From: Archangiaceae bacterium
GTDB taxonomy: Bacteria; Myxococcota; Myxococcia; Myxococcales; Myxococcaceae
Assembly (NCBI GenBank): GCA_016879935.1
Contig: JAACJQ010000392.1
Location: forward strand, 1 to 50,917
Direction of reading: 5' to 3'
Length of the DNA stretch: 50,917 bases
The notes below the pieces were generated by a model. The model searched no databases and had not been told where the DNA came from. It was given only the letters and a program-made list of their open reading frames with translations. Position 1 is the stretch's first letter. Each line of letters opens with the position of its first letter. The translations under genes were made by a program, and so were the position numbers. Positions 23,343 to 32,508 of this stretch are shown piece by piece.

Positions 23343-26299
23343 GGCTCGTGGTGTTGGGGGCGGCGCTCGCGGTGTTGAGCGCTGGGTGTTCGAACGAGAG
23401 CTGCTTGTCGGGAGATGCCGCGTGTGTCGTCGCGTCTCCATGCCCGAAGGTGTCGTTCGAGTGTGGCGGCCTGCAGGAGCAGCTCGCCATCGAGACGATC
23501 GCGGGCCCCTCGATGCGGCCCGGCGGGTGGAACGGCCTGGGCGCGCGCGGTGACGTGAAGCTGTCGAACGGCTTCGCCGACGTGGTGATCGCCGGCATCG
23601 GCACGCAGAACTACCTCGACCCCAACGGCGGCTCGGTGCTCGATCTCGCGCCGCACGGTCAGCCGAAAGACGTCGTCACCAACATCTTCCAGGTCACCGG
23701 CATTCTTCCAGGCGACAGCATTCGGTACACGTCGATGAAGGTGATCGACGAGCGGCCCGATCGCGTGGCGGTCGAGGTGCGCGGCACCCTCGATGGCCGG
23801 AAAGATGTGCTCGCCTTCACGCGCTACGAGCTGCGGCCGTGTGATCGCGGCGTGCGCGTTCGCACCGAGGTGATCAACGGCTCCAACGACACCGAGCTGT
23901 GGAGCCTCGTCGACGGCTTCTACTGGAGCGGCCGTGAAGCCCTGCCCTTCGCTCCCGGCGCCGGCTTCGGCTTCGCGAGCCCGTCGTTCAACCTGCTCAC
24001 CATCAACGGCGTGTTCCGCTCGTTCCCCTACCTCGCCGCGGCGGGGCACACGGGCGACGACCGCACCTCGTCGATCGCGAGCGCGAGCTGCACGTCACCG
24101 TCCATGGAGGGCTTCAACAGCGATCAGGTGAGCTCGGCCGGGCTGCCCCGCACGCGCGTTCCGCCCCGCGGCTACCAGGTGTTCGAGCGTTTCTTCGTCG
24201 TGGGCGACACGAAGGGTGTCAGCGGCGCGGTCGATCTCGCGCTCGAGGTACGCAAGCAGGTGACGAAAGAGGCGTACGCGACGGTGAAAGGCCGCGTCGA
24301 GCGACCGGGCGCGATCGCCGTGAACTCCGAGCGAGAGACGAGCATTCAGATCTCGGAAGGCACGCTCGCGTCGACGGCGGCCCAGCGTATTCCGTGGACG
24401 CAGATCGTCCCCGGCATGGACGGCTCGTTCAGCGCACGGCTGCCCGCGGGCAAGACGTACGTGGTCGAGGTGCACTCGTTCGGCCGCAAGGTGCTCGAGA
24501 AGGAGTTCACCAACGTCGCCGACGGCGCCGACTTCGGAACCTTCGTGCTGCCCTCGACGGGGACGGTCACCTTCGAGGTGAAAGACAGCTCGAACATGCA
24601 GGGGCTCGATGCCGAGATCTTCATCGTGCCGGTCGACGCGGCCCAGCGCGAGAAGGTGTTGGGCACGTTCCACGGCCGGTTCACCGCCTGCGCCCCGTGG
24701 CTGGGCACGCCGTCAGGAGCCTCGCCGGCCTGCAACCGCATTCTCGTGCGCCAGGGCGTGACGACCGCCGAGGTGCCGCTGGGCAAGTTCTACGTCTACG
24801 CGTTCCATGGGCCCTGGTGGTCGCTGGGCCGCGACTCGGTGACGGTGATGCCGGGCGCTTCGACGATCTCGTTCACCCTCACCCGCCTCGCCGGGCTCAA
24901 GCCAACCGGCTCGCTCACCGCCGACTTCCACATTCACGGCGCGGCCAGCTTCGACAGCTCGATTCCCGACTACGACCGCGTGCTCGCGTTCTCGGCGAGC
25001 GATCTCGACGTCGCCGTCAGCACCGATCACGACGTCATCTACGACTACACGCGGGTCGTCGAGCAGCTCGGGCTCTCGCAGCGCATGTCGACGGTGACGG
25101 GGCTCGAGACGACCGGCCACATTCCCTTCCTCTTCATTCCCAACTCGTCGTTCCCGCTGGTCATCGGGCACTACAACATGTGGCCGCTCAAGTACGACCC
25201 GTCGCTGCCGCGCAACGGTGGGCCGTACGACGAGCTCGTCGAGCCCGGCATGTTGTTCGAGCGCACGAAGCCGCTGTTCACCGGCACGCCCGTCATCGAG
25301 CTCAATCACCCGTGGGCCGTCGCAGAGTTCGGGCGCGATCTCGGGTTCCCCCGCGCGCTCGCGATGGATCTTCGGAAGGACCTCCCCGCTGCCGACGATG
25401 GCACCAACCTGGGCATCTACGTGCGCACACCAGTCGGCGCGACGTTCGCCAACGGAGGCCACCACGCCCAGGAGGTGATGAATGGCTCCGACAACGGGCT
25501 GTTCCTGCAGTACCGCGCCTTCTGGTGGTACGTGCTGAATCAGGGGCTGAAGAAGATCGGCACGGCGAACTCCGACTCGCACAGCCTCACCGACAACACC
25601 GTCGGCATGCCGTTCAACCTCGTCACCGCCGCGACCCAGGCCGGGCCCACCTTCGACGTGAACACGCTCAACCGCGCGGTGCTCGACGGTCGCAGCCTGG
25701 GCTCCAACGGCCCCGTCATCGAGGCCACCATCGAAGACTCGACGGGCACGGCGCGCTCGTTCGGGACCACCACGTTCACGCCGAAAGCTGACGCGAAGGT
25801 GAAGGTCAAGGTCAGCTCGGCCCCGTGGATTCCCGTTCAAGAGGTGCGCTTCGTCGTGAACGGGCAGATCGTGAAGACGGTGAAAGAGACGACGCTGCCG
25901 ACCGACCCGTTCGCGACCAGTGGTTCGTTCGTTCGCTACGAGGGCGAAGTGGCCTTGAGCGAGCTGTTCGCCGGGGTGACTGGCGACGCGTGGTTGTCGA
26001 TCGAAGCCGGGAGGCCGCTGCTCGCTTCGGCTGATCTCGGCGGCGGGCAAGGCGGCGCGCTCGACGGTGTTCCCGACACGACCGACAACAACGGCGACGG
26101 CGTGGCCGACGCGAAGGACGTGGCCGAGGGTGGAAAGATCGGGCCGCTCGGCGATCCTCCGCAGCCCAAAGAAGGCGAGACGGGGTTCGACTTCGCGAAC
26201 ATCACGCTGGGCTACCCGCTGGCGTTCACGAACCCGTTCTTCCTCGACCGGACCGGTGACGGGCAGTTCACCGCGCCGGGTGCGAAGGGAGGCCGGTGA
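23333..26299 (+). CDS. CehA/McbA-type PHP-domain metallohydrolase lipoprotein
   Basis: The 988-residue protein has a lipobox (LSAGC, Cys19) and is probably anchored in the outer membrane. After a Cys-rich start and beta-rich N-terminal domains (about 40-520) comes a PHP metal-binding domain: DFHIH at 531-535, TDHD at 564-567, NHPW at 658-661, and DSH at 748-750. This is the order seen in CehA/McbA, PHP hydrolases first known from carbaryl degradation but widespread with unknown substrates. A C-terminal part follows, with DTTDNNGDGVADAKD, a calcium-loop-like segment, near the end. It overlaps both neighbours (10 bp and TGATG). Metal-dependent hydrolysis is inferred; the substrate is unknown. 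Confidence 0.82.
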   Translation: MAVRLVVLGAALAVLSAGCSNESCLSGDAACVVASPCPKVSFECGGLQEQLAIETIAGPSMRPGGWNGLGARGDVKLSNGFADVVIAGIGTQNYLDPNGGSVLDLAPHGQPKDVVTNIFQVTGILPGDSIRYTSMKVIDERPDRVAVEVRGTLDGRKDVLAFTRYELRPCDRGVRVRTEVINGSNDTELWSLVDGFYWSGREALPFAPGAGFGFASPSFNLLTINGVFRSFPYLAAAGHTGDDRTSSIASASCTSPSMEGFNSDQVSSAGLPRTRVPPRGYQVFERFFVVGDTKGVSGAVDLALEVRKQVTKEAYATVKGRVERPGAIAVNSERETSIQISEGTLASTAAQRIPWTQIVPGMDGSFSARLPAGKTYVVEVHSFGRKVLEKEFTNVADGADFGTFVLPSTGTVTFEVKDSSNMQGLDAEIFIVPVDAAQREKVLGTFHGRFTACAPWLGTPSGASPACNRILVRQGVTTAEVPLGKFYVYAFHGPWWSLGRDSVTVMPGASTISFTLTRLAGLKPTGSLTADFHIHGAASFDSSIPDYDRVLAFSASDLDVAVSTDHDVIYDYTRVVEQLGLSQRMSTVTGLETTGHIPFLFIPNSSFPLVIGHYNMWPLKYDPSLPRNGGPYDELVEPGMLFERTKPLFTGTPVIELNHPWAVAEFGRDLGFPRALAMDLRKDLPAADDGTNLGIYVRTPVGATFANGGHHAQEVMNGSDNGLFLQYRAFWWYVLNQGLKKIGTANSDSHSLTDNTVGMPFNLVTAATQAGPTFDVNTLNRAVLDGRSLGSNGPVIEATIEDSTGTARSFGTTTFTPKADAKVKVKVSSAPWIPVQEVRFVVNGQIVKTVKETTLPTDPFATSGSFVRYEGEVALSELFAGVTGDAWLSIEAGRPLLASADLGGGQGGALDGVPDTTDNNGDGVADAKDVAEGGKIGPLGDPPQPKEGETGFDFANITLGYPLAFTNPFFLDRTGDGQFTAPGAKGGR

Positions 26300-27135
26300 T
26301 GCGATCGATCGTTCTGATGGCGCTCGTCTCGACGGCTGCGCTCGCGCAGGAAGTGTCGCAGCCGGTAGCCGACGTGACGCCGCGTGGCGGGTGTGTGGCC
26401 GAGGACTCGCGTGGGCTGCCCGAAGGCCCGCTCGGCGTCGGGTACGTCGAGGCCGATCTCGCGGTCGGCCGTCGCCCCTGCCCTCGCACCGAAGTCGGCC
26501 TGGCCGTGCGCGGCGCCGGCATCATCGATACGCCGAACTTCTACGGAAACGTCGGCGCACAGGGCGCGCTGTTCGGCTCGTGGGCCGTTCGCCCGCGCAC
26601 GGAGCTCTTCGCGTCGCTCGAGGCCGTGAGCTTCGGCTTCACGCAGAACGCGACGCTGACGAAGACCGAGATCACGCTGGGCCACATGACAGCGGGCGTC
26701 TCGCAAGTGCTGTACGACACCGAGCGGCTGACCGGCGCCTTCACGGGGCGAGTACTGCTGCCGACGTCGTTCGAGATTCCAGGCATGCGACTGGTCGGCG
26801 CAGAGGTGGGGCACGCCGTCAGCTGGCGGCCAAAGACCTGGCTCGAGGTTCATGGCGCGGCCAGCGTCGATCTCACCCTGGGTCTCGGAGCAGCCCGCAG
26901 TGATCCCCGCGTCGGTGGCTTCGCGGTCGTCGGCGCAATGTGGCAGCCCACGACGTGGTTCGGCTTCGTGCTCGACGTGAATGGGCGGATCGGCCGGGTC
27001 AGCTACCTGGCGCCGACGATCGGCGCGCGCTTCCGCATCTCGTCGTTCGGCATCGAGGTCGGCGGCAGTCTTCCGATCGTCGGCAATGATCGGCACGACT
27101 TCGTGGCGAGCCTGCGGTTCAGCTGGCGGTTCTGA
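26299..27135 (+). CDS. putative outer-membrane beta-barrel protein
   Basis: The 278-residue protein has a signal peptide (ending LAQ at about residue 17). The mature sequence shows alternating hydrophobic/polar strands separated by short turns, many aromatic residues at strand ends, and a C-terminal phenylalanine (SLRFSWRF), as expected for a BAM-inserted beta barrel. Two cysteines (in GGCVAED and RRPCPRT) may form a disulfide in an early loop. It starts at ATG 26299 inside the stop of the metallohydrolase gene (TGATG), so it is probably its outer-membrane partner. No specific porin family is recognised. Confidence 0.7.
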   Translation: MRSIVLMALVSTAALAQEVSQPVADVTPRGGCVAEDSRGLPEGPLGVGYVEADLAVGRRPCPRTEVGLAVRGAGIIDTPNFYGNVGAQGALFGSWAVRPRTELFASLEAVSFGFTQNATLTKTEITLGHMTAGVSQVLYDTERLTGAFTGRVLLPTSFEIPGMRLVGAEVGHAVSWRPKTWLEVHGAASVDLTLGLGAARSDPRVGGFAVVGAMWQPTTWFGFVLDVNGRIGRVSYLAPTIGARFRISSFGIEVGGSLPIVGNDRHDFVASLRFSWRF

Positions 27136-27347
27136 TGGCGGCGAGCCTGTACGAAGAACTGTCGGCGAAGCTCGAGAAGGACCCGCGGCTGACGAAGCGT
27201 GGTGGGCCGCGGGTCGACTTGAGCCTGCTGCTCTTCAATGCGCGCGAAGACGTGCGGGTGTTGTGGGAAGCAGCGCAGTCGGTTCCGGGCAACGCGGAGC
27301 TCGAGGCGGCCGTCGAGCGGCTCCGGCCCATCTTCGGGCGGCGGTGA
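27135..27347 (+). CDS. small 70-residue protein in the CehA/McbA operon
   Basis: A short, mainly helical, charged protein without signal peptide. Features are LYEELSAKLEKDPRLTK at the start and AELEAAVERLRPIF at the end. Both termini overlap neighbours as TGATG (27133-27137 and 27345-27349), which is strong evidence that it is translated. It would be cytoplasmic. Family and function are unknown. Confidence 0.7.
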   Translation: MAASLYEELSAKLEKDPRLTKRGGPRVDLSLLLFNAREDVRVLWEAAQSVPGNAELEAAVERLRPIFGRR

Positions 27348-27892
27348 TGGCGGACCAGAACGACTCGCAGCGGACGATCATCGGCGCGTTGCTCGGCGGA
27401 GCCGCCATCGCGCTCGGCGTCGCGGGCTTCTTCGCGGCGCAGCCGAAGACGACGACGCCGACTGCGGCCCAGGGTCCGATGGTTCCCGGCTTCGACCTGC
27501 CGCGGTTGCAGGGCGGTTCGGTGAAGCTGTCGGACCTGCGCGGGAAGATCGTGGTGATCGACTTCTGGGCGACGTGGTGCCCGCCCTGTCGCGCCGAGAT
27601 GCCGTGGCTGGTGGCGATGGCGAAGAAGTACGAATCGCGCGGAGTCGTCTTCGTGGCGATCAGCGAAGACGATCCTCCCGGTCAGGTGCCGCTGGTGACC
27701 GAGTTCTCACGCGAAGTGCCTGGCCTCGAGCGCTTCGCGGTGCTGGGCGACCCCGAGATCGAGTCGCAGTACGGCGTCACCTCGCTCCCGACATTGTTCA
27801 TCGTCGATCGCGAGGGCCGTCTGGTGCAGCGGCTTCAGGGCGCGGCGGAAGAGTCGAAGGTCGTCGCGCTCATCGACCGCCTCGCCGACTGA
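27347..27892 (+). CDS. membrane-anchored TlpA/ResA-like thioredoxin
   Basis: The 181-residue protein has an uncleaved-looking N-terminal transmembrane helix (about 11-31) and a periplasmic thioredoxin-fold domain of the TlpA/AhpC-TSA type. The redox motif is WCPPC (Cys78, Cys81), followed by the cis-proline segment TSLPTLFIV. Members keep periplasmic cysteines reduced, for example in cytochrome c maturation or metal delivery. In this operon its targets could be the cysteines of the metallohydrolase lipoprotein (N-terminal cluster) or of the barrel protein; that is inference. Start ATG 27347 overlaps the small gene. The stop meets the convergent stop in TGATCA (27890-27895). Confidence 0.85.
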   Translation: MADQNDSQRTIIGALLGGAAIALGVAGFFAAQPKTTTPTAAQGPMVPGFDLPRLQGGSVKLSDLRGKIVVIDFWATWCPPCRAEMPWLVAMAKKYESRGVVFVAISEDDPPGQVPLVTEFSREVPGLERFAVLGDPEIESQYGVTSLPTLFIVDREGRLVQRLQGAAEESKVVALIDRLAD

Positions 27893-28492
27893 TCACGGGT
27901 TCAGATCGATCGTGTAGCGGAAGTCGTACGAGTCGTTGTCGTACGTGTACGTCGTGCCATCGACCGTCATCGACCCCGTGATGCTCGCGCGCATGCGGAA
28001 GCTGTTGTTCGTGGTGTCGATGTTCGTCGTGATCTTCAGGTTGTTGTACTGAATCGAGCCGCGCTCGGTGTCGTTCTCGACGGTGATCGGCCCGCCGTTC
28101 ATGTTCACCGACAGGTTCAGCATGTTCGTGTTGCCGCCCGAGCTGGTGCCCATCGCGGAGTACGTCGACGTGATCGGCCCACCATTCATCGTCCACGTCC
28201 GGCCGTCGTCCGTCTTGTACTTGCACGCGTTGCCGGTGATCGAGAACGAGACCGCGGCGCTGTTCGCCGTCGAGTTCGCGGTGACGCTGACCGCAACGGT
28301 GCCGCCCTCTTCACAGCTGGCGTTGGCGTTGATGGTGTCGATGGGGGTCGCCGCCTTGAAGGCCGCGCTGCCCGAGAGCCGCGACATGCGCGTGGCGTAC
28401 TCCGCGGCCTGCTGCTTGTTCATCTGCAGCGGGTCTTTCGCACAGCCAACGAGCGCCAGCAGACCAACGACCACGAGCGAATTGCGAACCAT
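27893..28492 (-). CDS. putative lipoprotein, beta-rich
   Basis: The 199-residue protein has a clear lipoprotein signal (GLLALVGC, Cys17). The mature domain is rich in Ser/Thr/Asn with alternating polarity (VAVSVTANSTANSAAVSFSI), suggesting a beta sandwich or barrel-like lipocalin fold. Cys60 and Cys89 (approximate) could pair. No family recognised. It ends exactly at the stop of the convergent thioredoxin gene. Upstream, 57 bp separate it from another lipoprotein gene on the same strand. Confidence 0.7.
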   Translation of the reverse strand: MVRNSLVVVGLLALVGCAKDPLQMNKQQAAEYATRMSRLSGSAAFKAATPIDTINANASCEEGGTVAVSVTANSTANSAAVSFSITGNACKYKTDDGRTWTMNGGPITSTYSAMGTSSGGNTNMLNLSVNMNGGPITVENDTERGSIQYNNLKITTNIDTTNNSFRMRASITGSMTVDGTTYTYDNDSYDFRYTIDLNP

Positions 28493-28549
28493 GTGGGCTT
28501 CTCCTGAAGATGAACTGCGGGAAAGCGGCTCGTACCACGCCGCGAAGGC

Positions 28550-29860
28550 TCAACGAACCGGGCAGGCGGGCTGCGTGCCGCCGGAGCAACCGAACAACAA
28601 CGTGTCGATCGCGCAGATGGCCTCCTGCACCAGGCCATTGCGGAGCATGTCGGCGACGACGGGCAAGGCGAGCTGCGCGTTCGACTGCGACTGCCCCGAG
28701 GGCACCGACGTCGACAACAACGTCTTGCAGGTGCTCGCCGCCGCCGCGATCGCGGCCTCGTCTCCACGCACCGCCTTCGCCAGGGTGTTCGCGAGGAAGA
28801 TGAGCGAGCCGCGCTGATCGACGTCTTGCAGCTGCTTGAAGACCTGCGACAGCCGCGTGACTCCGAACTCGGCGCGCATGTCGCGAATCGCGAGGCGGTA
28901 CAGCATGCGCACGATGTCGGAGTTGCGATCGCTCACGGTGATGCAGTTGAGCGCCTTGCGGGTCGGCTCGATGAGGCTGGGGGTCTGCAGGATCAACTTC
29001 AGATCTTCGACGATCGGCCGCAGATCCATCTTGAGTTCGGCCGAGAGCGGCAGCTGATCGAACGCGTTCTGGAGCGCTTGCGGGTCGGCGCCCTGCACTG
29101 CCGGAATCAGCGCGCGAGAGATCGACACGAAGCCGTCCTCCGACAGGTTCTGCGGTGCGAGGAACGCGGTGAGGCTGGTCTTGGTGCCGAGCGTGTTGAT
29201 GTCAGCCACCAGCTTCCGGCCGGGCGTCGTGTTCGCGTAGTCGGTGAACGCGATGATCAGATCGAGCCCGTTCGACAGCTGGCACTGCGCGTTGTTGCTG
29301 CACAGGTTCGAGAACGCGGCGGCCACCTCGTAGTGCGGCTGCTTGTCGACCGAGGTCCCCGTGCCGGTCATGTAGTCCATGATGCCCTGCAGCTGCGGCT
29401 CGACGACTGCGATGGCCTCGAGGCCCTTGCCCTGGTGCACGAGCGAGTCGATCGCGCGGCGCATTTCGCAGACCTCGTTCGCGAGGTTCAGCGGCGGCGG
29501 CGTGCTCGCGGGCGCGCAGTACGACTCCTTCGAACCGCCGGGCTCGGGCGGCTTCGAGGCCAGGGCGTTCAGCGTCGCGAAGATGATTCGCAACACGTCG
29601 TTGATCGGTGGCGGCTCGTCGTCGCGAGACGTCTTCAGCAACTGGTTCTCGACGACGTTCTTCAGGTTCTGCGTCTTGCCGGTCGAGATCGCGTTCACGA
29701 ACCGCGGCATCAGCTGCTCGAACCTGCGGCACTGCTGCATCGCGGGCGCCGCGGGTTCGGGAGCGACTTCTTTGTCGGCTCCACACGCGCCCAGCACCAG
29801 CCCGACGACGAACGCGCCGAGGCCTGCCCACCAACGCTGAGCGGAGGCCCGCGCCATCAC
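28550..29860 (-). CDS. putative lipoprotein, helical, unknown function
   Basis: The 436-residue protein has a lipobox (LVLGAC, Cys26). The mature sequence is predominantly helical, with several cysteines spaced along it (QQC, SYC, EVC, LC...QC, LNC, TC, IC, and FGC with PAC at the end) that probably form disulfides in the periplasm or on the cell surface. It resembles other myxobacterial lipoproteins of unknown role; I cannot name a family. The start overlaps the stop of the VDAG-tailed lipoprotein gene by 4 bp (29857-29860), so the two are co-translated. Confidence 0.7.
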   Translation of the reverse strand: MMARASAQRWWAGLGAFVVGLVLGACGADKEVAPEPAAPAMQQCRRFEQLMPRFVNAISTGKTQNLKNVVENQLLKTSRDDEPPPINDVLRIIFATLNALASKPPEPGGSKESYCAPASTPPPLNLANEVCEMRRAIDSLVHQGKGLEAIAVVEPQLQGIMDYMTGTGTSVDKQPHYEVAAAFSNLCSNNAQCQLSNGLDLIIAFTDYANTTPGRKLVADINTLGTKTSLTAFLAPQNLSEDGFVSISRALIPAVQGADPQALQNAFDQLPLSAELKMDLRPIVEDLKLILQTPSLIEPTRKALNCITVSDRNSDIVRMLYRLAIRDMRAEFGVTRLSQVFKQLQDVDQRGSLIFLANTLAKAVRGDEAAIAAAASTCKTLLSTSVPSGQSQSNAQLALPVVADMLRNGLVQEAICAIDTLLFGCSGGTQPACPVR

Positions 29861-30828
29861 CCTGCGTCACCTGCGTCGGGCTCACCGGCATCGACACCCG
29901 CGTCGACGCCTGCATCGACCGAAGCGCCTGCGTCGACCCCGGCATCGACTCCTGCGTCGACCGAAGCGCCGGCGTCGACACCTGCATCGACGACCGAGCC
30001 CGCATCGACGCCAGCGTCCACCCCCGCATCGACTCCAGCGTCGACCCCGGCATCGACGATCATGCCCGCATCGACACCCGCGTCAGGCCGGCCCGCATCG
30101 ACCATCATGCCGGCGTCGAACCCTGCGTCGACCGGCATTCCAGCATCCATCACGCCGGAGTCGGGCCGCCCTGCGTCCACCATCGAGCCCGCATCGGGAA
30201 CACCGGAGTCGACCACCACCACACCCGAGTCGCGGCCAGCGTCGGGAACGGGCGGAATGATGATGATGCCGCTGTCGGGCAGCGGCCCGGCGTCGGTCTC
30301 CATGGGAATGCCACCGTCGGGCAGACGATCTGAGCGGAGCACCGTGAACGCCGACACGCCGCGCTTGGTCGACTTCGTGCGCAGCAGCGAGGTGGTTCCG
30401 CGAATCTCGTTGCGTACGCGATCGAAGAAGATGTTGCCCAGCACTTCCCAGTTGCCGTCGATCGAGCTCGCCACCCGCAAGATCTGGTCGTCGCGCACGT
30501 TCGTGAAGTCGACTGCATCGAGCTTGATGCGAATGATGGCCGGCTTGAGAAAGCGGTACTCCTCTTTGTTCAACGCTTCGATGTCCCACACTTCCGAGAC
30601 CTGGCCACCGGGTCGATCGCTCGACGGGTACGTGATTCTGAAGTTCTGCGCCTCGGCGAGGCCCTGCGAAGGAACCTCGAGGCACAGCCGCCGTTCGAGA
30701 TCGCAGAGCTCACCGCCCGTGGGTGTGATCTGCCCTTCGTTGGAGCCGCCGCACGAGACGAAGAGCGCCGCCCACAGCAGCCCCACCCCAACCAACAACC
30801 ATCGGACCTGTCGCACGGCGCGGAGCAT
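29857..30828 (-). CDS. lipoprotein with C-terminal VDAG repeat tail
   Basis: This 323-residue protein has a lipobox (FVSC, Cys26), a compact domain at about 35-165 and a low-complexity tail from about 175 to the end. The compact domain carries CDLERRLCLEVPSQGL, a probable disulfide, and alternating strands. The tail is built of DAG and VDAGVDAG units with Pro/Met interruptions. Such Asp-Ala-Gly linkers are common in Myxococcota and may bind calcium or act as flexible spacers. Here the tail ends the protein, which is unusual for a linker. ATG 30828 was chosen because it gives the lipoprotein signal. It is the first gene of a minus-strand lipoprotein cluster. Confidence 0.78.
   Translation of the reverse strand: MLRAVRQVRWLLVGVGLLWAALFVSCGGSNEGQITPTGGELCDLERRLCLEVPSQGLAEAQNFRITYPSSDRPGGQVSEVWDIEALNKEEYRFLKPAIIRIKLDAVDFTNVRDDQILRVASSIDGNWEVLGNIFFDRVRNEIRGTTSLLRTKSTKRGVSAFTVLRSDRLPDGGIPMETDAGPLPDSGIIIIPPVPDAGRDSGVVVVDSGVPDAGSMVDAGRPDSGVMDAGMPVDAGFDAGMMVDAGRPDAGVDAGMIVDAGVDAGVDAGVDAGVDAGSVVDAGVDAGASVDAGVDAGVDAGASVDAGVDAGVDAGEPDAGDAG
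29866..30250. repeat. degenerate 12-bp coding repeat (VDAG tail)
   Basis: On the plus strand the region is dominated by GCATCGAC or GCGTCGAC units spaced by multiples of 6 bp, encoding Val-Asp-Ala-Gly on the minus strand. It is densest at about 29880-30060 and more degenerate toward 30250. Slippage-prone sequence inside the gene at 29857. Confidence 0.7.
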
Positions 30829-30918
30829 ACGCTGACAGGCGGTTGCGGAGCGAAGCTTGACGAACGTCGAGCGGACGACAATGTGGCCCCTGTCTTCCTT
30901 CTCCAAGGACCTCTCACC

Positions 30919-32496
30919 ATGAACCGAACCATCGCTCTCTTCACCGCCGCCCTCGTGGCGTGTTCCCCTCCCGCCACCGACGCCAACAAGGACGGCATCG
31001 CCGATGGCGTTCGTACGCCCAACACCGTCACCCAGGTCGCCCCGTCGAACCCGGTCGGCACCATCACCGGCGTCGTCGCCAACACGAAGTTCGTCGGCCT
31101 CGCCGACGTGAGCGTGTTGCTGGTGCTGGGCTCGGGCTTCACGAGCGCCATCAAGTCGTCGGCTGAAGGCGCCTTCCGCTTCGCCAACGTGCCGGCCGGC
31201 TCCTCGGGCCAGCTCATCGTCTCGAAGGAGGGCTTTGGCTCGGTGCGCGTGCCGGTGACGGTGCCAGTGAGCGGCGGTAACGTGCCGGTGAACGACGCCA
31301 ACGCCAACGCTGGCGTGATCATGCTGCTCGAGCTGAACGGCTCGGTGAAGTACCAGGTGCAGACGGCGAACGGCCGCCCCGCGAAGGCGGTGAAGGCGTT
31401 CCTCGAGGTCAGCCCGGCGGGCTTCCAGCTCACCTCGGGCACGGGCTACGGCACCTCGCTCGGTCAGCTCTCGTTCGAAGGCACCGCCGACGACACGGGC
31501 GCGCTGACGTTCATGAACGGTCCCGCGCCCACCGAGCTCGCGCGCACCACCGGCGGCCAGACGAACTACACGCTCGTGATCGCGGGCCTCGACGAAGACG
31601 GCGACGGAGAGAACGAGTTCAACGGCCTCGTCGACAGCCGCTCGGGTCGTGACTTCTTCACCACCGGCGTGCCGACGCTGCGCCTGCCCGACAACCGCGC
31701 GGGTGGAGCGCCGGCGATCGTCGCCACCAACGTCGAGAGCCTCACCGGAACGCTCTCGCCCGTGCGCAACCTGCTGCGCCCCACCGAGAGCGTCTACGTG
31801 GTCTTCAACCAGCCCATCGCGGAGCGCTCGCTGCTCGTTCGCGCCACCCAGGAGGACTGCTCGACCGTCGTGAACACCAGCGTCGTGGTGAAGGGCAACG
31901 TGCTGCAGATCTCGGCCGCGGGAAACGGCTGGACGATCGGCGACAAGCACAACCTGCTCATTCGCGCGACGGGCACCGAGGCGGGTGGCTCGACGCAGAC
32001 GGCCTCGTTCACCGGCTTCGTGTTCGGTGGAGAGCTCGCGACGCCCAAGGCGCCCACCAGCGCGGCCTTCTCGATCAAGCGCTCGGCCGGCAACATGACC
32101 AACGACATTCAGAACGGCGACACGCTCATCATCACCTTCGACGTGCCGCTGCGCCGCGTGTCGACGAGCGGCTTCTTCCAGTGGAACTTCGACCTGAACA
32201 TGATGGGCGGCGTGAACGCGATGGACTTCGGCGAGTTCGGCAGCTCGGGCGGCTTCTCGTTCTCGCCCGATGAGCCGACGATCGACCCCCTCACCAGCCA
32301 GTTCTCGTGCCTCTCGTCGAACTACACGCGCCGGTGGACGGGCACGATCTCGAGCCTGCCCGTCACTGGCATTCCGCGCGGCACGCAGGCGCGCGTGGTG
32401 CTGCCCGTCGTGGGCGCGGGTCAGGGCGGCTACCAGACGATCTGGGGCGTCGCCTTCACCGGTCCGCAGACCGGCGTCCCCACCGTTCTTCCGTAA
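30919..32496 (+). CDS. putative lipoprotein with carboxypeptidase regulatory-like domain
   Basis: The 525-residue protein has a lipobox-like start (ALVAC, Cys15) and then DANKDGIAD, a calcium-loop-like segment. Residues about 45-130 (GTITGVVANTKFVGLADVSVLLV ... GAFRFANVPAGSSGQLIVSKEGF) match the carboxypeptidase regulatory-like beta-sandwich. The rest is a series of beta-rich domains of unknown type, with Cys pairs near EDC and FSC. It is probably a surface-exposed binding protein. ATG 30919 follows CCAAGGACC. The M23 peptidase gene starts 12 bp downstream, suggesting an operon. Confidence 0.72.
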   Translation: MNRTIALFTAALVACSPPATDANKDGIADGVRTPNTVTQVAPSNPVGTITGVVANTKFVGLADVSVLLVLGSGFTSAIKSSAEGAFRFANVPAGSSGQLIVSKEGFGSVRVPVTVPVSGGNVPVNDANANAGVIMLLELNGSVKYQVQTANGRPAKAVKAFLEVSPAGFQLTSGTGYGTSLGQLSFEGTADDTGALTFMNGPAPTELARTTGGQTNYTLVIAGLDEDGDGENEFNGLVDSRSGRDFFTTGVPTLRLPDNRAGGAPAIVATNVESLTGTLSPVRNLLRPTESVYVVFNQPIAERSLLVRATQEDCSTVVNTSVVVKGNVLQISAAGNGWTIGDKHNLLIRATGTEAGGSTQTASFTGFVFGGELATPKAPTSAAFSIKRSAGNMTNDIQNGDTLIITFDVPLRRVSTSGFFQWNFDLNMMGGVNAMDFGEFGSSGGFSFSPDEPTIDPLTSQFSCLSSNYTRRWTGTISSLPVTGIPRGTQARVVLPVVGAGQGGYQTIWGVAFTGPQTGVPTVLP

Positions 32497-32508
32497 GGGA
32501 GCCCACCT

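Noticed and set aside
30857-30882. TTGACG and GACAAT as a promoter for the lipoprotein gene at 30919
   Set aside because: The spacing is only 14 bp, too short for a sigma-70 promoter.
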